Positions 1 to 6,063 of a DNA stretch of 10,758 bases are shown in pieces. Origin of the DNA: CALFMR01 sp035550595 (GTDB lineage: Bacteria > Acidobacteriota > Vicinamibacteria > Vicinamibacterales > SCN-69-37). Made by a program: the position numbers and the translations under genes. Each line of letters starts with the position of its first letter. Position 1 is the stretch's first letter. The notes beneath the pieces were generated by a model that searched no databases, was not told the DNA's origin, and saw only the letters and a program-made list of their open reading frames with translations. The stretch spans positions 1 through 10,758 of the forward strand of contig DASZOV010000069.1 of assembly GCA_035550595.1 (NCBI GenBank), in the 5' to 3' direction.

Positions 1-75
1 GCTCCCGAGCTGCGTGGCTTCGTAGCGGGCGAAAAACAGGACGCGCCGCGCTCGTTCCGTGTAGCGTTCAAACAT
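1..75 (-). CDS. clpC: ClpC-type AAA+ unfoldase, N-terminal 25 residues (partial at window edge)
   Basis: The minus strand from an ATG at 75 reads MFERYTERARRVLFFARYE and continues open to the window edge. This is the hallmark start of the ClpC/ClpA-type Clp N domain, close to the usual form 'MFERYTEKARRVIFFARYEA'. ClpC is a hexameric cytoplasmic unfoldase that feeds substrates to ClpP and takes part in heat and stress proteolysis. Only the first helix of the N domain is present, so the ATPase modules cannot be checked. There is no clear Shine-Dalgarno motif; the bases just before the ATG are taken up by an 18-nt dyad (75-92). It lies 131 nt downstream of lolD, a wider gap than any inside the preceding block, and a TATAAT box sits about 47 nt upstream, so it probably has its own promoter. 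The family call is confident; ClpC rather than another ClpA/B-like member rests on the N-terminal signature alone. Confidence 0.85.
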   Translation of the reverse strand, partial: MFERYTERARRVLFFARYEATQLGS

Positions 76-92
76 TCAGGCGTCCGCCTGAA
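75..92 (-). promoter_or_regulatory. 18-nt dyad abutting the clpC start codon
   Basis: The plus strand reads TTCAGGCG-TC-CGCCTGAA, an 8-bp perfect inverted repeat with a 2-nt centre. Its left end overlaps the first base of the clpC ATG. As DNA it could be an operator; with a 2-nt centre, RNA would need a shorter stem and larger loop, which could mask the start codon. It does not match the CtsR heptad (GGTCAAA) or the CIRCE element. The function is inferred. Confidence 0.4.
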
Positions 93-121
93 GGCAAGCC
101 GTTCATGGCGTTCCTCGACGC

Positions 122-127
122 ATTATA
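122..127 (-). promoter_or_regulatory. Candidate -10 box for clpC (TATAAT)
   Basis: The minus strand has a perfect TATAAT, which would give a leader of roughly 40 nt before the clpC ATG. No TTGACA-like -35 box lies 16-18 nt upstream. That position instead carries the GGTC/GACC dyad (134-147), so activation by a bound factor or an alternative sigma factor is possible. The sequence match is direct; promoter function is inferred. Confidence 0.45.
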
Positions 128-133
128 CGGCAT

Positions 134-147
134 CGGTCGCATGACCG
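134..147. promoter_or_regulatory. Dyad CGGTC-N4-GACCG upstream of the clpC -10 box
   Basis: The plus strand carries CGGTC GCAT GACCG, a 5-bp perfect inverted repeat with a 4-nt spacer. It covers the place where a -35 element would lie for the TATAAT at 122-127. This makes it a candidate operator or activator site for clpC. The arms are short and the region is GC-rich, so chance is a real alternative. A second GC-only palindrome (GCGGCCGGCCGC) lies at 175-186, closer to the end of lolD. Confidence 0.25.
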
Positions 148-206
148 GCCTCTTCCAGGTGCAACCCGTGCGGTGCGGCCGGCCGCGCGCCGTGCGACGG
201 ACGGCC

Positions 207-896
207 TCATGCGACTGCCGGCGGCGCGTCGGCGAGCCGTCCCCCTTCCAGCCGGACGATGCGATCGCAGGCGGCGGCGAGCGACGAATTGTGCGTGACG
301 ATGACCGACGTCAGCCCGTACTCGCGGTGCATGTCGCGAACGAGCTGCAGCAGTTCGGCGGCCGTCGCCTCGTCGAGATTGCCCGTCGGCTCGTCGGCCA
401 GGAGCAGCGTCGGCCGACACGCGAGCGCGCGCGCGACCGCCACGCGCTGCTGTTCACCGCCCGATAGCGCGCCCGGCCGATGCTCGGCACGCTCGGCCAG
501 GCCGACGCGATCGAGCAGCATCGCCGCCCGCTCCCGTCGCTCGGCCGCTGGACGGCCAGCGATGAAGAGCGGCATCTCGACGTTCTCGATGGCCGTGAAC
601 TCGGGCAGCAAGTGATGGAACTGGAAGACGAAGCCGACGTGCGCGTTCCGGAACCGCACCCGCTCGTCGTCGCTCATGCGATCGAGCGCCGCGCCGTCAA
701 TCGTGATCGTCCCCGCGTCGAAGCGGTCGAGGCCGCCGAGCACGTGCAGGAGCGTGCTCTTGCCGACACCGGACGCACCGGTGATGGCCACCATCTCGCC
801 GCGCGCAATCGAGAGATCCGCTCCGCGGATGACCGACAGCGCGCCGCCCGGCGCGGCGTACGACTTGACGAGCCCCGAGACGTCGAGGAGCGCCAC
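207..896 (-). CDS. lolD: LolD-type lipoprotein-releasing ABC transporter ATPase
   Basis: This is the ATP-binding subunit of the system that extracts lipoproteins from the inner membrane for transfer toward the outer membrane. At 229 residues it is the usual size for LolD. It has a Walker A motif GASGVGKST (residues 40-48), the Q-loop Q92, a family-typical stretch FQFHHLLPEFTAIENV (91-106), the ABC signature LSGGEQQ (144-150), Walker B LLLADEP with catalytic E169, and the H-loop H202. The start codon is GTG at 894-896, one base after the TAG stop of lolC, so the two genes are probably translationally coupled and made in matched amounts. MacB- or FtsE-type ATPases share these motifs. The HHLLPEFTAIENV stretch and the LolC-like partner next door favour LolD. 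Confidence 0.9.
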   Translation of the reverse strand: MALLDVSGLVKSYAAPGGALSVIRGADLSIARGEMVAITGASGVGKSTLLHVLGGLDRFDAGTITIDGAALDRMSDDERVRFRNAHVGFVFQFHHLLPEFTAIENVEMPLFIAGRPAAERRERAAMLLDRVGLAERAEHRPGALSGGEQQRVAVARALACRPTLLLADEPTGNLDEATAAELLQLVRDMHREYGLTSVIVTHNSSLAAACDRIVRLEGGRLADAPPAVA

Positions 897-897
897 G

Positions 898-2121
898 CTA
901 CTGGTTCCTCAGCGCTTCGGCCGGATCGAGCCGCGCCGCCTGCCGCGACGGATACAGCGTCGCCAGCAGGCACACGGCGACGGCCGCCACGAAGATGAGC
1001 GTCACGTCGAGCGGCTGCACGCGGAACGGGAGGTACGTGATCTGGTACACGTCTCCGGGAAGCTGCACGAGGTGATAGCGATCGGCCACGACGCTCACGA
1101 TGATGCCGAGGATCACGCCCGTCATCGTGCCGACCAGGCCAATCGCGAGTCCCTGGTAAACGAAGATCCGCCGGATCGTCTGCGACGTCGCGCCCATGGT
1201 CCGCAGAATCGCGATGTCGCGGCTCTTCTCCATCACGAGCAACACGAGCGAGGCGACGATGTTGAGCGCGGCGACCATGACGATGAGGCCGATCGTCGCC
1301 GAGATGGCGACCTTCTCGAGCCACAGCGCGGAGTAGAGCGGCGCGTTCAACTGTGTCCAGTCGCTGACCTCGTAGTCCTGACCGAGCTCACGTCGCAGCC
1401 GATCGCGCACGGCCGGCGCCTCGTTGAGATTGGTGAGCCGGAGCTGCATCGAATCCGGGCCGCCACGGTTCAGGAGATCCTCGGCCGTCGGGAGCGAAAC
1501 GAGCGCGTACGAGCTGTCGAATTCGTAGAAGCCGTACCGGAACGTGCCGACGACCTGCAGCGCGCGCTGGTGCGGCACGAAGCCAGTCAGGGTCGGCGTG
1601 AGCTCCGACGTCACGACGTTGACGACATCGCCGACGCCGACGTGCAGGGTACGAGCGAGGTCCGCGCCGAGCACCACGCCGTCCTTCGCCTCGGGCGGAC
1701 GATTGACGAGCGCGACGATCGATCCGTCGGTCATCGCCGTGCTGATGTCGGTGACATCCGGCTCGAGGAGCGGATCGATGCCCTTGAGCGTGACGAAGCT
1801 CTGCGACCCGCCCGCTGTGAGCAGCCCGAAACCGATGATGGCCGGCGCGACGCCAACGACGTCCGGTCCACGCAGCCGGTCGCGCAGCGCCGACGGATTG
1901 TCGAAGGGCGCGCCGACGCTGTTGACGAAGACGTGCGCGGTCGATCCGACGATGCGATCGCGCAGTTCACCCTGGACGCCGGTCATGAGCGCGCTCGCGA
2001 TGACGAGCGCCATCACGCCGACGCCGACTCCGAGCACCGACACCGCCGAGATGAGCGAGATGAACGCCTGGCGCCGACGGGCGGTCAGATAGCGGCGGGC
2101 GACGAACCAGGGCAGCGACAT
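898..2121 (-). CDS. lolC: LolC/LolE-family lipoprotein-releasing permease
   Basis: This is the membrane subunit of the lipoprotein-releasing ABC transporter. The N terminus has the family-typical FVARRYLTARRRQAFISLIS pattern, followed by the first membrane helix (about 21-46). A large periplasmic domain (about 47-265) comes next, then three helices (about 271-297, 320-346 and 371-390). The segment LVMEKSRDIAILRTMGAT (295-312) is the FtsX-type cytoplasmic coupling region, and the protein ends PSRQAARLDPAEALRNQ, also typical. At 407 residues it is of normal length. Only one permease gene is present here, so the transporter may be a homodimer of the LolF type rather than a LolC-LolE heterodimer, unless a second gene lies elsewhere. 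The start lies 4 nt after the lysS stop and the stop 1 nt before lolD, so it is in an operon with both. Confidence 0.9.
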   Translation of the reverse strand: MSLPWFVARRYLTARRRQAFISLISAVSVLGVGVGVMALVIASALMTGVQGELRDRIVGSTAHVFVNSVGAPFDNPSALRDRLRGPDVVGVAPAIIGFGLLTAGGSQSFVTLKGIDPLLEPDVTDISTAMTDGSIVALVNRPPEAKDGVVLGADLARTLHVGVGDVVNVVTSELTPTLTGFVPHQRALQVVGTFRYGFYEFDSSYALVSLPTAEDLLNRGGPDSMQLRLTNLNEAPAVRDRLRRELGQDYEVSDWTQLNAPLYSALWLEKVAISATIGLIVMVAALNIVASLVLLVMEKSRDIAILRTMGATSQTIRRIFVYQGLAIGLVGTMTGVILGIIVSVVADRYHLVQLPGDVYQITYLPFRVQPLDVTLIFVAAVAVCLLATLYPSRQAARLDPAEALRNQ

Positions 2122-2125
2122 CGCG

Positions 2126-3682
2126 CTAGCCGGCGTCCGCCGGCTCGTCCGCGTCGACCGCCGACGTCGACCGCGGCCGCATGAGCGGGAACAGGATGAC
2201 GTCGCGGATCGACGCGCTGTCGGTGAAGAGCATCACCAACCGATCGATACCGATGCCCTCGCCCGCCGTCGGCGGCAGACCGTACTCGAGCGCGCGGACG
2301 TAGTCCTCGTCCATCTGGTGCGCTTCGCTGTCGCCCGCTGCGCGCTCGGCGAGCTGCGCCTCGAAGCGGCGGCGCTGTTCGACCGGATCGTTCAGCTCGC
2401 TGAAGCCGTTGGCCACCTCGAATCCGCCGACGTACAGCTCGAAGCGCTCGACCGTGTCGGGATCGTCGGCGCGCTGCTTGGCGAGCGGCGAGACTTCAGT
2501 CGGAAAGTCGTAGACGAACGTCGGCTGGACGAGCTCGCTCTCCCAGAGCGCCTCGAAGATCGTCGTCGCGATGCGACCGGCGCCGTGCGCGGGAGCGACG
2601 TCGAGACCGAGCGCCTGGGCGACCGCCGCCGCGCGCGCACGATCGCGCAGGTCCGCTTCGGTGACCACGGCCGCGTTCGGGTCGGCCGCGCGCAGACGCG
2701 CCGTGGCCGCGTCGGCGGCGGCATGACGCAGCGACAGCCGGCGGAACGGCGGCGCGAACGAGATCTGATGGCCCGCGAACGGCCGCTCGACGGTACCGCC
2801 GGTCGCTTCGACGATCGTGCCGAACAGCTCCTCGGTCATCGTCATCAGATGCCCGTACTCGGCGTACGCCTCGTAGAACTCGAGCATCGTGAACTCGGGA
2901 TTGTGCTGCGTCGAGATGCCTTCGTTGCGAAAGTTCCGGTTGATCTCGTACACGCGCTCGATGCCGCCGACGACGAGGCGCTTGAGGTAGAGCTCGGGCG
3001 CGATGCGCAGGTAGAGATCGAGATCGAGCGCGTTGTGGTGCGTGACGAACGGCCGCGCCAGCGCGCCGCCGGCGATCGCCTGCATCATCGGCGTCTCGAC
3101 TTCGAGGAAGCCGCGCGCGTCGAGGAATCGCCGGATCGTGCGGACGATCGCGGCGCGCGTCTCGAAGACCTGCCGGGACTCGGGATTCACGGCCAGATCG
3201 AGGTAGCGCTGGCGATAGCGCGTCTCGACGTCGGTCAGTCCGTGCCACTTCTCCGGCAGCGGCACGAGGCCCTTGGCGAGGAGCTCGACGTGCTCGGCCC
3301 AGATCGTGAGCTCGTTCGTCTTCGTACGGAAGACGCGTCCCGCGACGCCGATGTGATCGCCTAGATCGAGCCGCGAGAAGACGGCGAAGCTCGCCTCGTC
3401 GACCGAATCCCGGCGCACGTACACCTGCAGCCGCGACCGGCCGTCCGAGAGGACGAGGAAGTTCGCCTTGCCGAACGTACGAAGGCCGACGATGCGCCCG
3501 GCCGCGCGCACCGCGGGCCGCTCCCCATCGAGGGCTTCGGCGGCCATCGGCGAGAAACGCTCGACGAGCGCCGCGATCGGCGCGGTCCGCGGAAAGGCGT
3601 GCGGATAAGCCTCGACGCCGCTCGCGACGAGTTCGTCGAGCTTCGCGCGCCGCTGGGCCATCTGTTCTCGTTCGTTGGACAT
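2126..3682 (-). CDS. lysS: Lysyl-tRNA synthetase, class II
   Basis: This cytoplasmic enzyme charges tRNA-Lys with lysine using ATP. At 518 residues it is slightly longer than the usual ~500. An N-terminal OB-fold anticodon-binding domain covers about 55-150 (AGRIVGLRTFGKANFLVLSDG). The class II catalytic core follows: motif 1 around FLEVETPMM (192-200), motif 2 FRNEGISTQHNPEFTMLEFY (251-270) and motif 3 GEGIGIDRLVMLF (474-486). The LysS-typical segments RYRQRYLDLAVN (155-166) and FELYVGGFEVANGFSELNDP (414-433) are also present. The acidic tail after residue 503 looks poorly conserved. The ATG at 3682 follows the nusB TAG by 2 nt, which supports this start and operon membership. Confidence 0.97.
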   Translation of the reverse strand: MSNEREQMAQRRAKLDELVASGVEAYPHAFPRTAPIAALVERFSPMAAEALDGERPAVRAAGRIVGLRTFGKANFLVLSDGRSRLQVYVRRDSVDEASFAVFSRLDLGDHIGVAGRVFRTKTNELTIWAEHVELLAKGLVPLPEKWHGLTDVETRYRQRYLDLAVNPESRQVFETRAAIVRTIRRFLDARGFLEVETPMMQAIAGGALARPFVTHHNALDLDLYLRIAPELYLKRLVVGGIERVYEINRNFRNEGISTQHNPEFTMLEFYEAYAEYGHLMTMTEELFGTIVEATGGTVERPFAGHQISFAPPFRRLSLRHAAADAATARLRAADPNAAVVTEADLRDRARAAAVAQALGLDVAPAHGAGRIATTIFEALWESELVQPTFVYDFPTEVSPLAKQRADDPDTVERFELYVGGFEVANGFSELNDPVEQRRRFEAQLAERAAGDSEAHQMDEDYVRALEYGLPPTAGEGIGIDRLVMLFTDSASIRDVILFPLMRPRSTSAVDADEPADAG

Positions 3683-3684
3683 GC

Positions 3685-4116
3685 CTAGCTGTTCTCAGTG
3701 CTTTGTCGAATGGCGTCCAGCACCCCGTTGACGAATCGCGCTGACTCATCACCGCCGTAGCGGCGTGCGAGTTCGATGGCCTCGTTGATCACGACGGCCG
3801 GCGGCGTGGTGCGTTCTTCCTGCAATTCCCACGTCCCGAGGCGCAGCACGAGGCGATCGATCATGGCCAGCCGCTCGATGCGCCAGTGCGCGCTGTGCCG
3901 TGCGATGGTCGCGTCGATCGCCGGCAGCCGCTCGATCGTGCCGTGGACGAGCGTCGCGGCGAACGTCTCGACGTCGGCCGACGCGTCCTGGACGTGCTCG
4001 TGGAAAAAGACGTCGATCGCCGTCTCCGGATCGACGTGACCGACTTCCCAGAAATACAGGATCTGCAGCGCCGCTTCCCGAGCCTGGCGCCGCGGACCGG
4101 CTACGACTCGTCCCAT
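3685..4116 (-). CDS. nusB: Transcription antitermination factor NusB
   Basis: NusB binds boxA RNA with S10 (NusE) and supports antitermination, mainly on rRNA operons. The 143 residues match the normal size and all-helical fold. The N terminus has the RQAREAALQILYFWEV helix (10-25), typical of the family, where 'R..A...L' and an aromatic-rich end are expected. The second half has IDRLVLRLGTWELQ (86-99), PAVVINEAIELARRYG (106-121) and SARFVNGVLDAI (125-136), the most conserved NusB block. The start overlaps the end of ribH by 16 nt, and the stop is 2 nt before lysS. The ribH-nusB pairing is widely conserved in bacteria and supports the call. Confidence 0.95.
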   Translation of the reverse strand: MGRVVAGPRRQAREAALQILYFWEVGHVDPETAIDVFFHEHVQDASADVETFAATLVHGTIERLPAIDATIARHSAHWRIERLAMIDRLVLRLGTWELQEERTTPPAVVINEAIELARRYGGDESARFVNGVLDAIRQSTENS

Positions 4117-4556
4117 TCGGCCCCCGCGTCGCCGGCCAGGCGCCGGTAGAGCCGCGCCATCGCCACGGCCGCCATCGCCGCTTCGCGCCCTTTGTTGGCC
4201 GGGCCCGGGATGGATCGCGCGACGGCTTCGTCCACCGTGTTCGTCGTGAGCAGGCCGAACGCGACCGGCACGCCCGTGGCCTGCGCCGTCCGCATCATGC
4301 CGTCGGCCGAGGCGCGCGCAATGTAGTCGAAGTGCGGCGTCTCCCCACGGATGAGGCAGCCGAGGCAGACGATGGCCGCAAAGCGCCGCGTCTCGGCCAC
4401 GCGCTGCGCCGCCTGCGCGAGCTCGAAGGCCCCCGGCGTCAGGAACATCTCCACGTCGTCGTCGCAGCCGGCCTCGGCGAGCGCAGCTCGAGCACCGGCT
4501 TCGAGGCCGTCGGTGATGAAGGCGTGGTATTCGGACACGATGAGGGCGATGCGCAT
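4101..4556 (-). CDS. ribH: 6,7-dimethyl-8-ribityllumazine synthase
   Basis: This enzyme condenses 5-amino-6-ribitylaminouracil with 3,4-dihydroxy-2-butanone 4-phosphate, the penultimate step of riboflavin synthesis, usually as a pentamer or 60-mer. I chose the ATG at 4556, giving 151 residues (family about 155). An in-frame ATG at 4655 would add 33 residues of low complexity that overlap the VanZ-like gene and lie outside the family domain. Visible motifs are RIALIVSEYHAFITDGL (2-18, substrate loop), TPGAFELAQAAQ (40-51), LGCLIRGETPHFDYIA (with the catalytic-site His of ETPHFDY) and VAFGLLTTNTVDEA, then NKGREAA near the C terminus. Tyr-His replaces the common Phe-Asn in the first motif. There is no clear Shine-Dalgarno sequence. 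The other riboflavin genes are not in this window. Confidence 0.95.
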   Translation of the reverse strand: MRIALIVSEYHAFITDGLEAGARAALAEAGCDDDVEMFLTPGAFELAQAAQRVAETRRFAAIVCLGCLIRGETPHFDYIARASADGMMRTAQATGVPVAFGLLTTNTVDEAVARSIPGPANKGREAAMAAVAMARLYRRLAGDAGAEWDES

Positions 4557-4574
4557 GCGGAAAAACGCGCGGAA

Positions 4575-4580
4575 ATTATA
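4575..4580 (-). promoter_or_regulatory. Candidate internal -10 box before ribH (TATAAT)
   Basis: The minus strand reads TATAAT 18 nt upstream of the ribH ATG; it overlaps the TAA stop of the VanZ-like gene. It sits in a short AT-rich island in an otherwise GC-rich region. Transcription from it would give a very short leader of about 10-12 nt. No -35 match lies 16-18 nt upstream. It may drive ribH-nusB-lysS-lolCD separately from the membrane-protein genes, or be a chance result of the TAA stop plus neighbouring A/T. Confidence 0.3.
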
Positions 4581-4959
4581 CTTCGCGGCCTTCGAGACGC
4601 GCCCCGAACGCCGCGACCACGCCGATGACGACCGCGACGGCGGCCCCGGCCGCATCGGCCATCCAGTCGTGGACGTCCGGCGTCCGGCCGTGGACGAACC
4701 GTTGATGGAACTCGTCCGTCACGCCGTAGATCGTCGCCACGAGCCACGCCTGCCAACCAACCTGCGCCGTGACGCCGCGCCACGTGCCGCCCGCCCGCGC
4801 GCGAAGCACGAGCGCCCCGAGCAGCGCGTAGCCGATGAAGTGTCCCGTGTGATCCGACATGCCGCCGGGGAGCGTCGTCAGATCCGGAATGGATGACGCT
4901 CCGAAGATGATCGCCATCTGCGCGATCGCCGGCAGCCACAGTCCCCAGGCGCGGCTCAT
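4576..4959 (-). CDS. VanZ-like family membrane protein
   Basis: A 127-residue integral membrane protein with the VanZ-like pattern: helix 1 (about 7-22), then ASSIPDLTTLPGGMSDHTGHF (21-41), where the conserved D..GHF/HF element is visible. A second helix follows (about 41-53), then a helix leading into YGVTDEFHQRFVHGRTPDVHDWMADAAGA (78-106), the family's most conserved block, and a last helix (about 104-120). VanZ of the vancomycin cluster gives low-level teicoplanin resistance by an unknown route; most chromosomal homologues have no known role, so no resistance function is implied. Its ATG overlaps the stop of the upstream 57-residue gene by 4 nt (ATGA), a sign of coupled translation. Confidence 0.88.
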   Translation of the reverse strand: MSRAWGLWLPAIAQMAIIFGASSIPDLTTLPGGMSDHTGHFIGYALLGALVLRARAGGTWRGVTAQVGWQAWLVATIYGVTDEFHQRFVHGRTPDVHDWMADAAGAAVAVVIGVVAAFGARLEGREV

Positions 4960-5129
4960 CCGTACAGCCCGATCATGAGCCAGCCGACGAGGTAGGCGCC
5001 GACGACGAGTCCGCCGAAGATGCGAACGGCGAGCCGTACTTGATCGCGCGGCGCGTCATGGACGAGCACGCCGAAGACGACCGCCACGGCGGCGGCGAAG
5101 AGCGCCATCGCGCTGAGGTGCACCGCCAC
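4956..5129 (-). CDS. Small two-helix membrane protein, GTG start
   Basis: This 57-residue protein starts at the GTG at 5127-5129, one base after the TGA of the upstream gene. A GGAGG Shine-Dalgarno (5137-5141) lies 7 nt before it, which decides the start. A longer reading from the ATG at 5201 would run 70 nt into the upstream gene with polar, shadow-like residues. Two hydrophobic segments are visible, about residues 6-22 (SAMALFAAAVAVVFGVL) and 37-55 (IFGGLVVGAYLVGWLMIGL), joined by a charged loop (HDAPRDQVRLAVR). I do not recognise a named family. The ATGA overlap with the VanZ-like gene and the tight link upstream suggest a membrane role shared with its neighbours, which is inference. Confidence 0.75.
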   Translation of the reverse strand: MAVHLSAMALFAAAVAVVFGVLVHDAPRDQVRLAVRIFGGLVVGAYLVGWLMIGLYG

Positions 5130-5130
5130 G

Positions 5131-5547
5131 TCAGCGCCTCCGTCCGATCGCGAGGTCGTAGACGTCGAGCACGACCAGCGCGTTGAGCAGACCGGCGGCA
5201 ATGAGAAACGTGTTGCCGTACTCGTAAGTCACGCGGATCACGTCGCCCGCGCCGAACCCACCGAGTGCAGCGACCAGACGCGGCAACCCGAGCACCCACT
5301 CGGCCGCGGCCGCCAGGAACACGAGTGGTTCGGCCAGTCGAAACGGGAACAGGCGGCCGCCGAAGGCCAGACCGACCGTGAACATGCCGACGAGCACGAC
5401 GAAGAAGACGACGGCCTTTTCCGTGCGGCCCTGGAGCAGATGACCGGCGCCAGGCACGAACCACGCGGCCGCGCACAACGTCAGTGGGGACGCGGAGGAC
5501 GAGCGGCGATCGGGCACAGGCACGGGCGTGACGGACGGCAACGGCAT
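5131..5547 (-). CDS. Hypothetical membrane protein, DUF6677-like
   Basis: A 138-residue predicted inner-membrane protein. A Pro/Ser-rich cytoplasmic tail (1-20) leads to a segment AAAWFVPGAGHLLQGRTEKA (26-45). This pattern, a helix with 'PG.GH...GR' followed by another helix (46-63), is shared by TM2/DUF5683-like and DUF6677 proteins. Further hydrophobic stretches are at about 71-84 and 112-130. From memory the best family match is DUF6677, which I could not check. The start ATG at 5547 lies 11 nt after the stop of the DUF2085-type gene. The stop is one base before the GTG of the 57-residue gene, and its last codons carry that gene's ribosome-binding site. Confidence 0.75.
   Translation of the reverse strand: MPLPSVTPVPVPDRRSSSASPLTLCAAAWFVPGAGHLLQGRTEKAVVFFVVLVGMFTVGLAFGGRLFPFRLAEPLVFLAAAAEWVLGLPRLVAALGGFGAGDVIRVTYEYGNTFLIAAGLLNALVVLDVYDLAIGRRR
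5137..5141 (-). promoter_or_regulatory. Ribosome-binding site GGAGG for the 57-residue membrane protein
   Basis: GGAGG on the minus strand lies 7 nt before the GTG at 5129 and inside the last codons of the upstream gene. It is one of the strongest Shine-Dalgarno matches in the window and fixes the non-ATG start of the small gene. Confidence 0.7.
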
Positions 5548-5558
5548 CGGGCGTCAGT

Positions 5559-6053
5559 TTATCCGATTGACGCGGCTGATCTGGTCGCTCCAGTCGCCGA
5601 GCGTACGAGCACGAACGCGAGCGCCGCTCCGAGCGGCAGCGCGGCGACGGCGCGTTCGATCGACGTGACAGCCGCGAGGCCCGACCATTCGACGACGAGC
5701 GTCACGGCCGTGGGCAGCGCGGCCATGGCAAGCCCGGCGATCAGATGCCGATTGCGCGCAATGCGCCGGCGCCGTATCGCGAAGAGAGCGAGCACGGCGC
5801 CCATCGGCGCGGCGGCGTACAATCCCGCGCAGCGCCCGCACACCGGCCACTGCACGCCTGCGGTATGAAAGGACCGGTCCGGCCGCTGGTGACACACCGT
5901 CGACGCCATCGCATAAACGACCGTCGTCCACGCGCGCGGCTCACCGCTCATCCGTGCGACGGCGGCCGCCCCGAGCGCGACCGGCCAGACGATGGCGCCC
6001 GCGACGAGCGCGGCTGGCAGGACACGCACGAGCCGGCGCCCCCAGGTGGACAT
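5559..6053 (-). CDS. DUF2085-type membrane protein with Cys/His motif
   Basis: A 164-residue predicted membrane protein. The N-terminal helix (about 12-34) is followed by a region with STVCHQRPDRSFHTAG (51-66) and VCGRCAGLYAAAPMG (71-85). The pattern C-H-Q-R-P-x(2)-R-x-F ... C-x-R-C-x-G is diagnostic of DUF2085 proteins. C54, H55, H63, C72 and C75 are well placed to bind a metal or form a redox centre, but no function is established for the family. More helices follow at about 79-94, 103-123 and 135-150. The ATG lies 10 nt after the stop of the kinase gene, and the TAA is 11 nt before the next gene, so it lies in the same block. There is no clear Shine-Dalgarno. Confidence 0.85.
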   Translation of the reverse strand: MSTWGRRLVRVLPAALVAGAIVWPVALGAAAVARMSGEPRAWTTVVYAMASTVCHQRPDRSFHTAGVQWPVCGRCAGLYAAAPMGAVLALFAIRRRRIARNRHLIAGLAMAALPTAVTLVVEWSGLAAVTSIERAVAALPLGAALAFVLVRSATGATRSAASIG

Positions 6054-6063
6054 GACGGAGCGA

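Noticed and set aside
175..186. GCGGCCGGCCGC palindrome as lolD terminator
   Set aside because: A 12-nt self-complementary GC run gives only a 4-bp stem as RNA and has no T run; it is likely chance in GC-rich DNA.
105..467. 120-residue open frame on the plus strand covering the clpC leader
   Set aside because: It runs antisense into lolD and its sequence is Arg-rich shadow-like. No Shine-Dalgarno precedes it.
676..2184. 502-residue open frame on the plus strand
   Set aside because: It lies antisense to lolC and lolD, has Arg/Asp/His-rich composition with no domain, and is explained by codon bias in GC-rich DNA.
2318..3364. 348-residue open frame on the plus strand
   Set aside because: Antisense to lysS, whose motifs are intact; the composition is that of a shadow frame.
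4576..4959. Glycopeptide resistance gene
   Set aside because: VanZ-like proteins are widespread on chromosomes, and no vanA/H/X/R/S-type genes are nearby.
5818..5823. TACAAT on the plus strand as a -10 box
   Set aside because: It is inside the coding part of the DUF2085-type gene, and no plus-strand gene follows.
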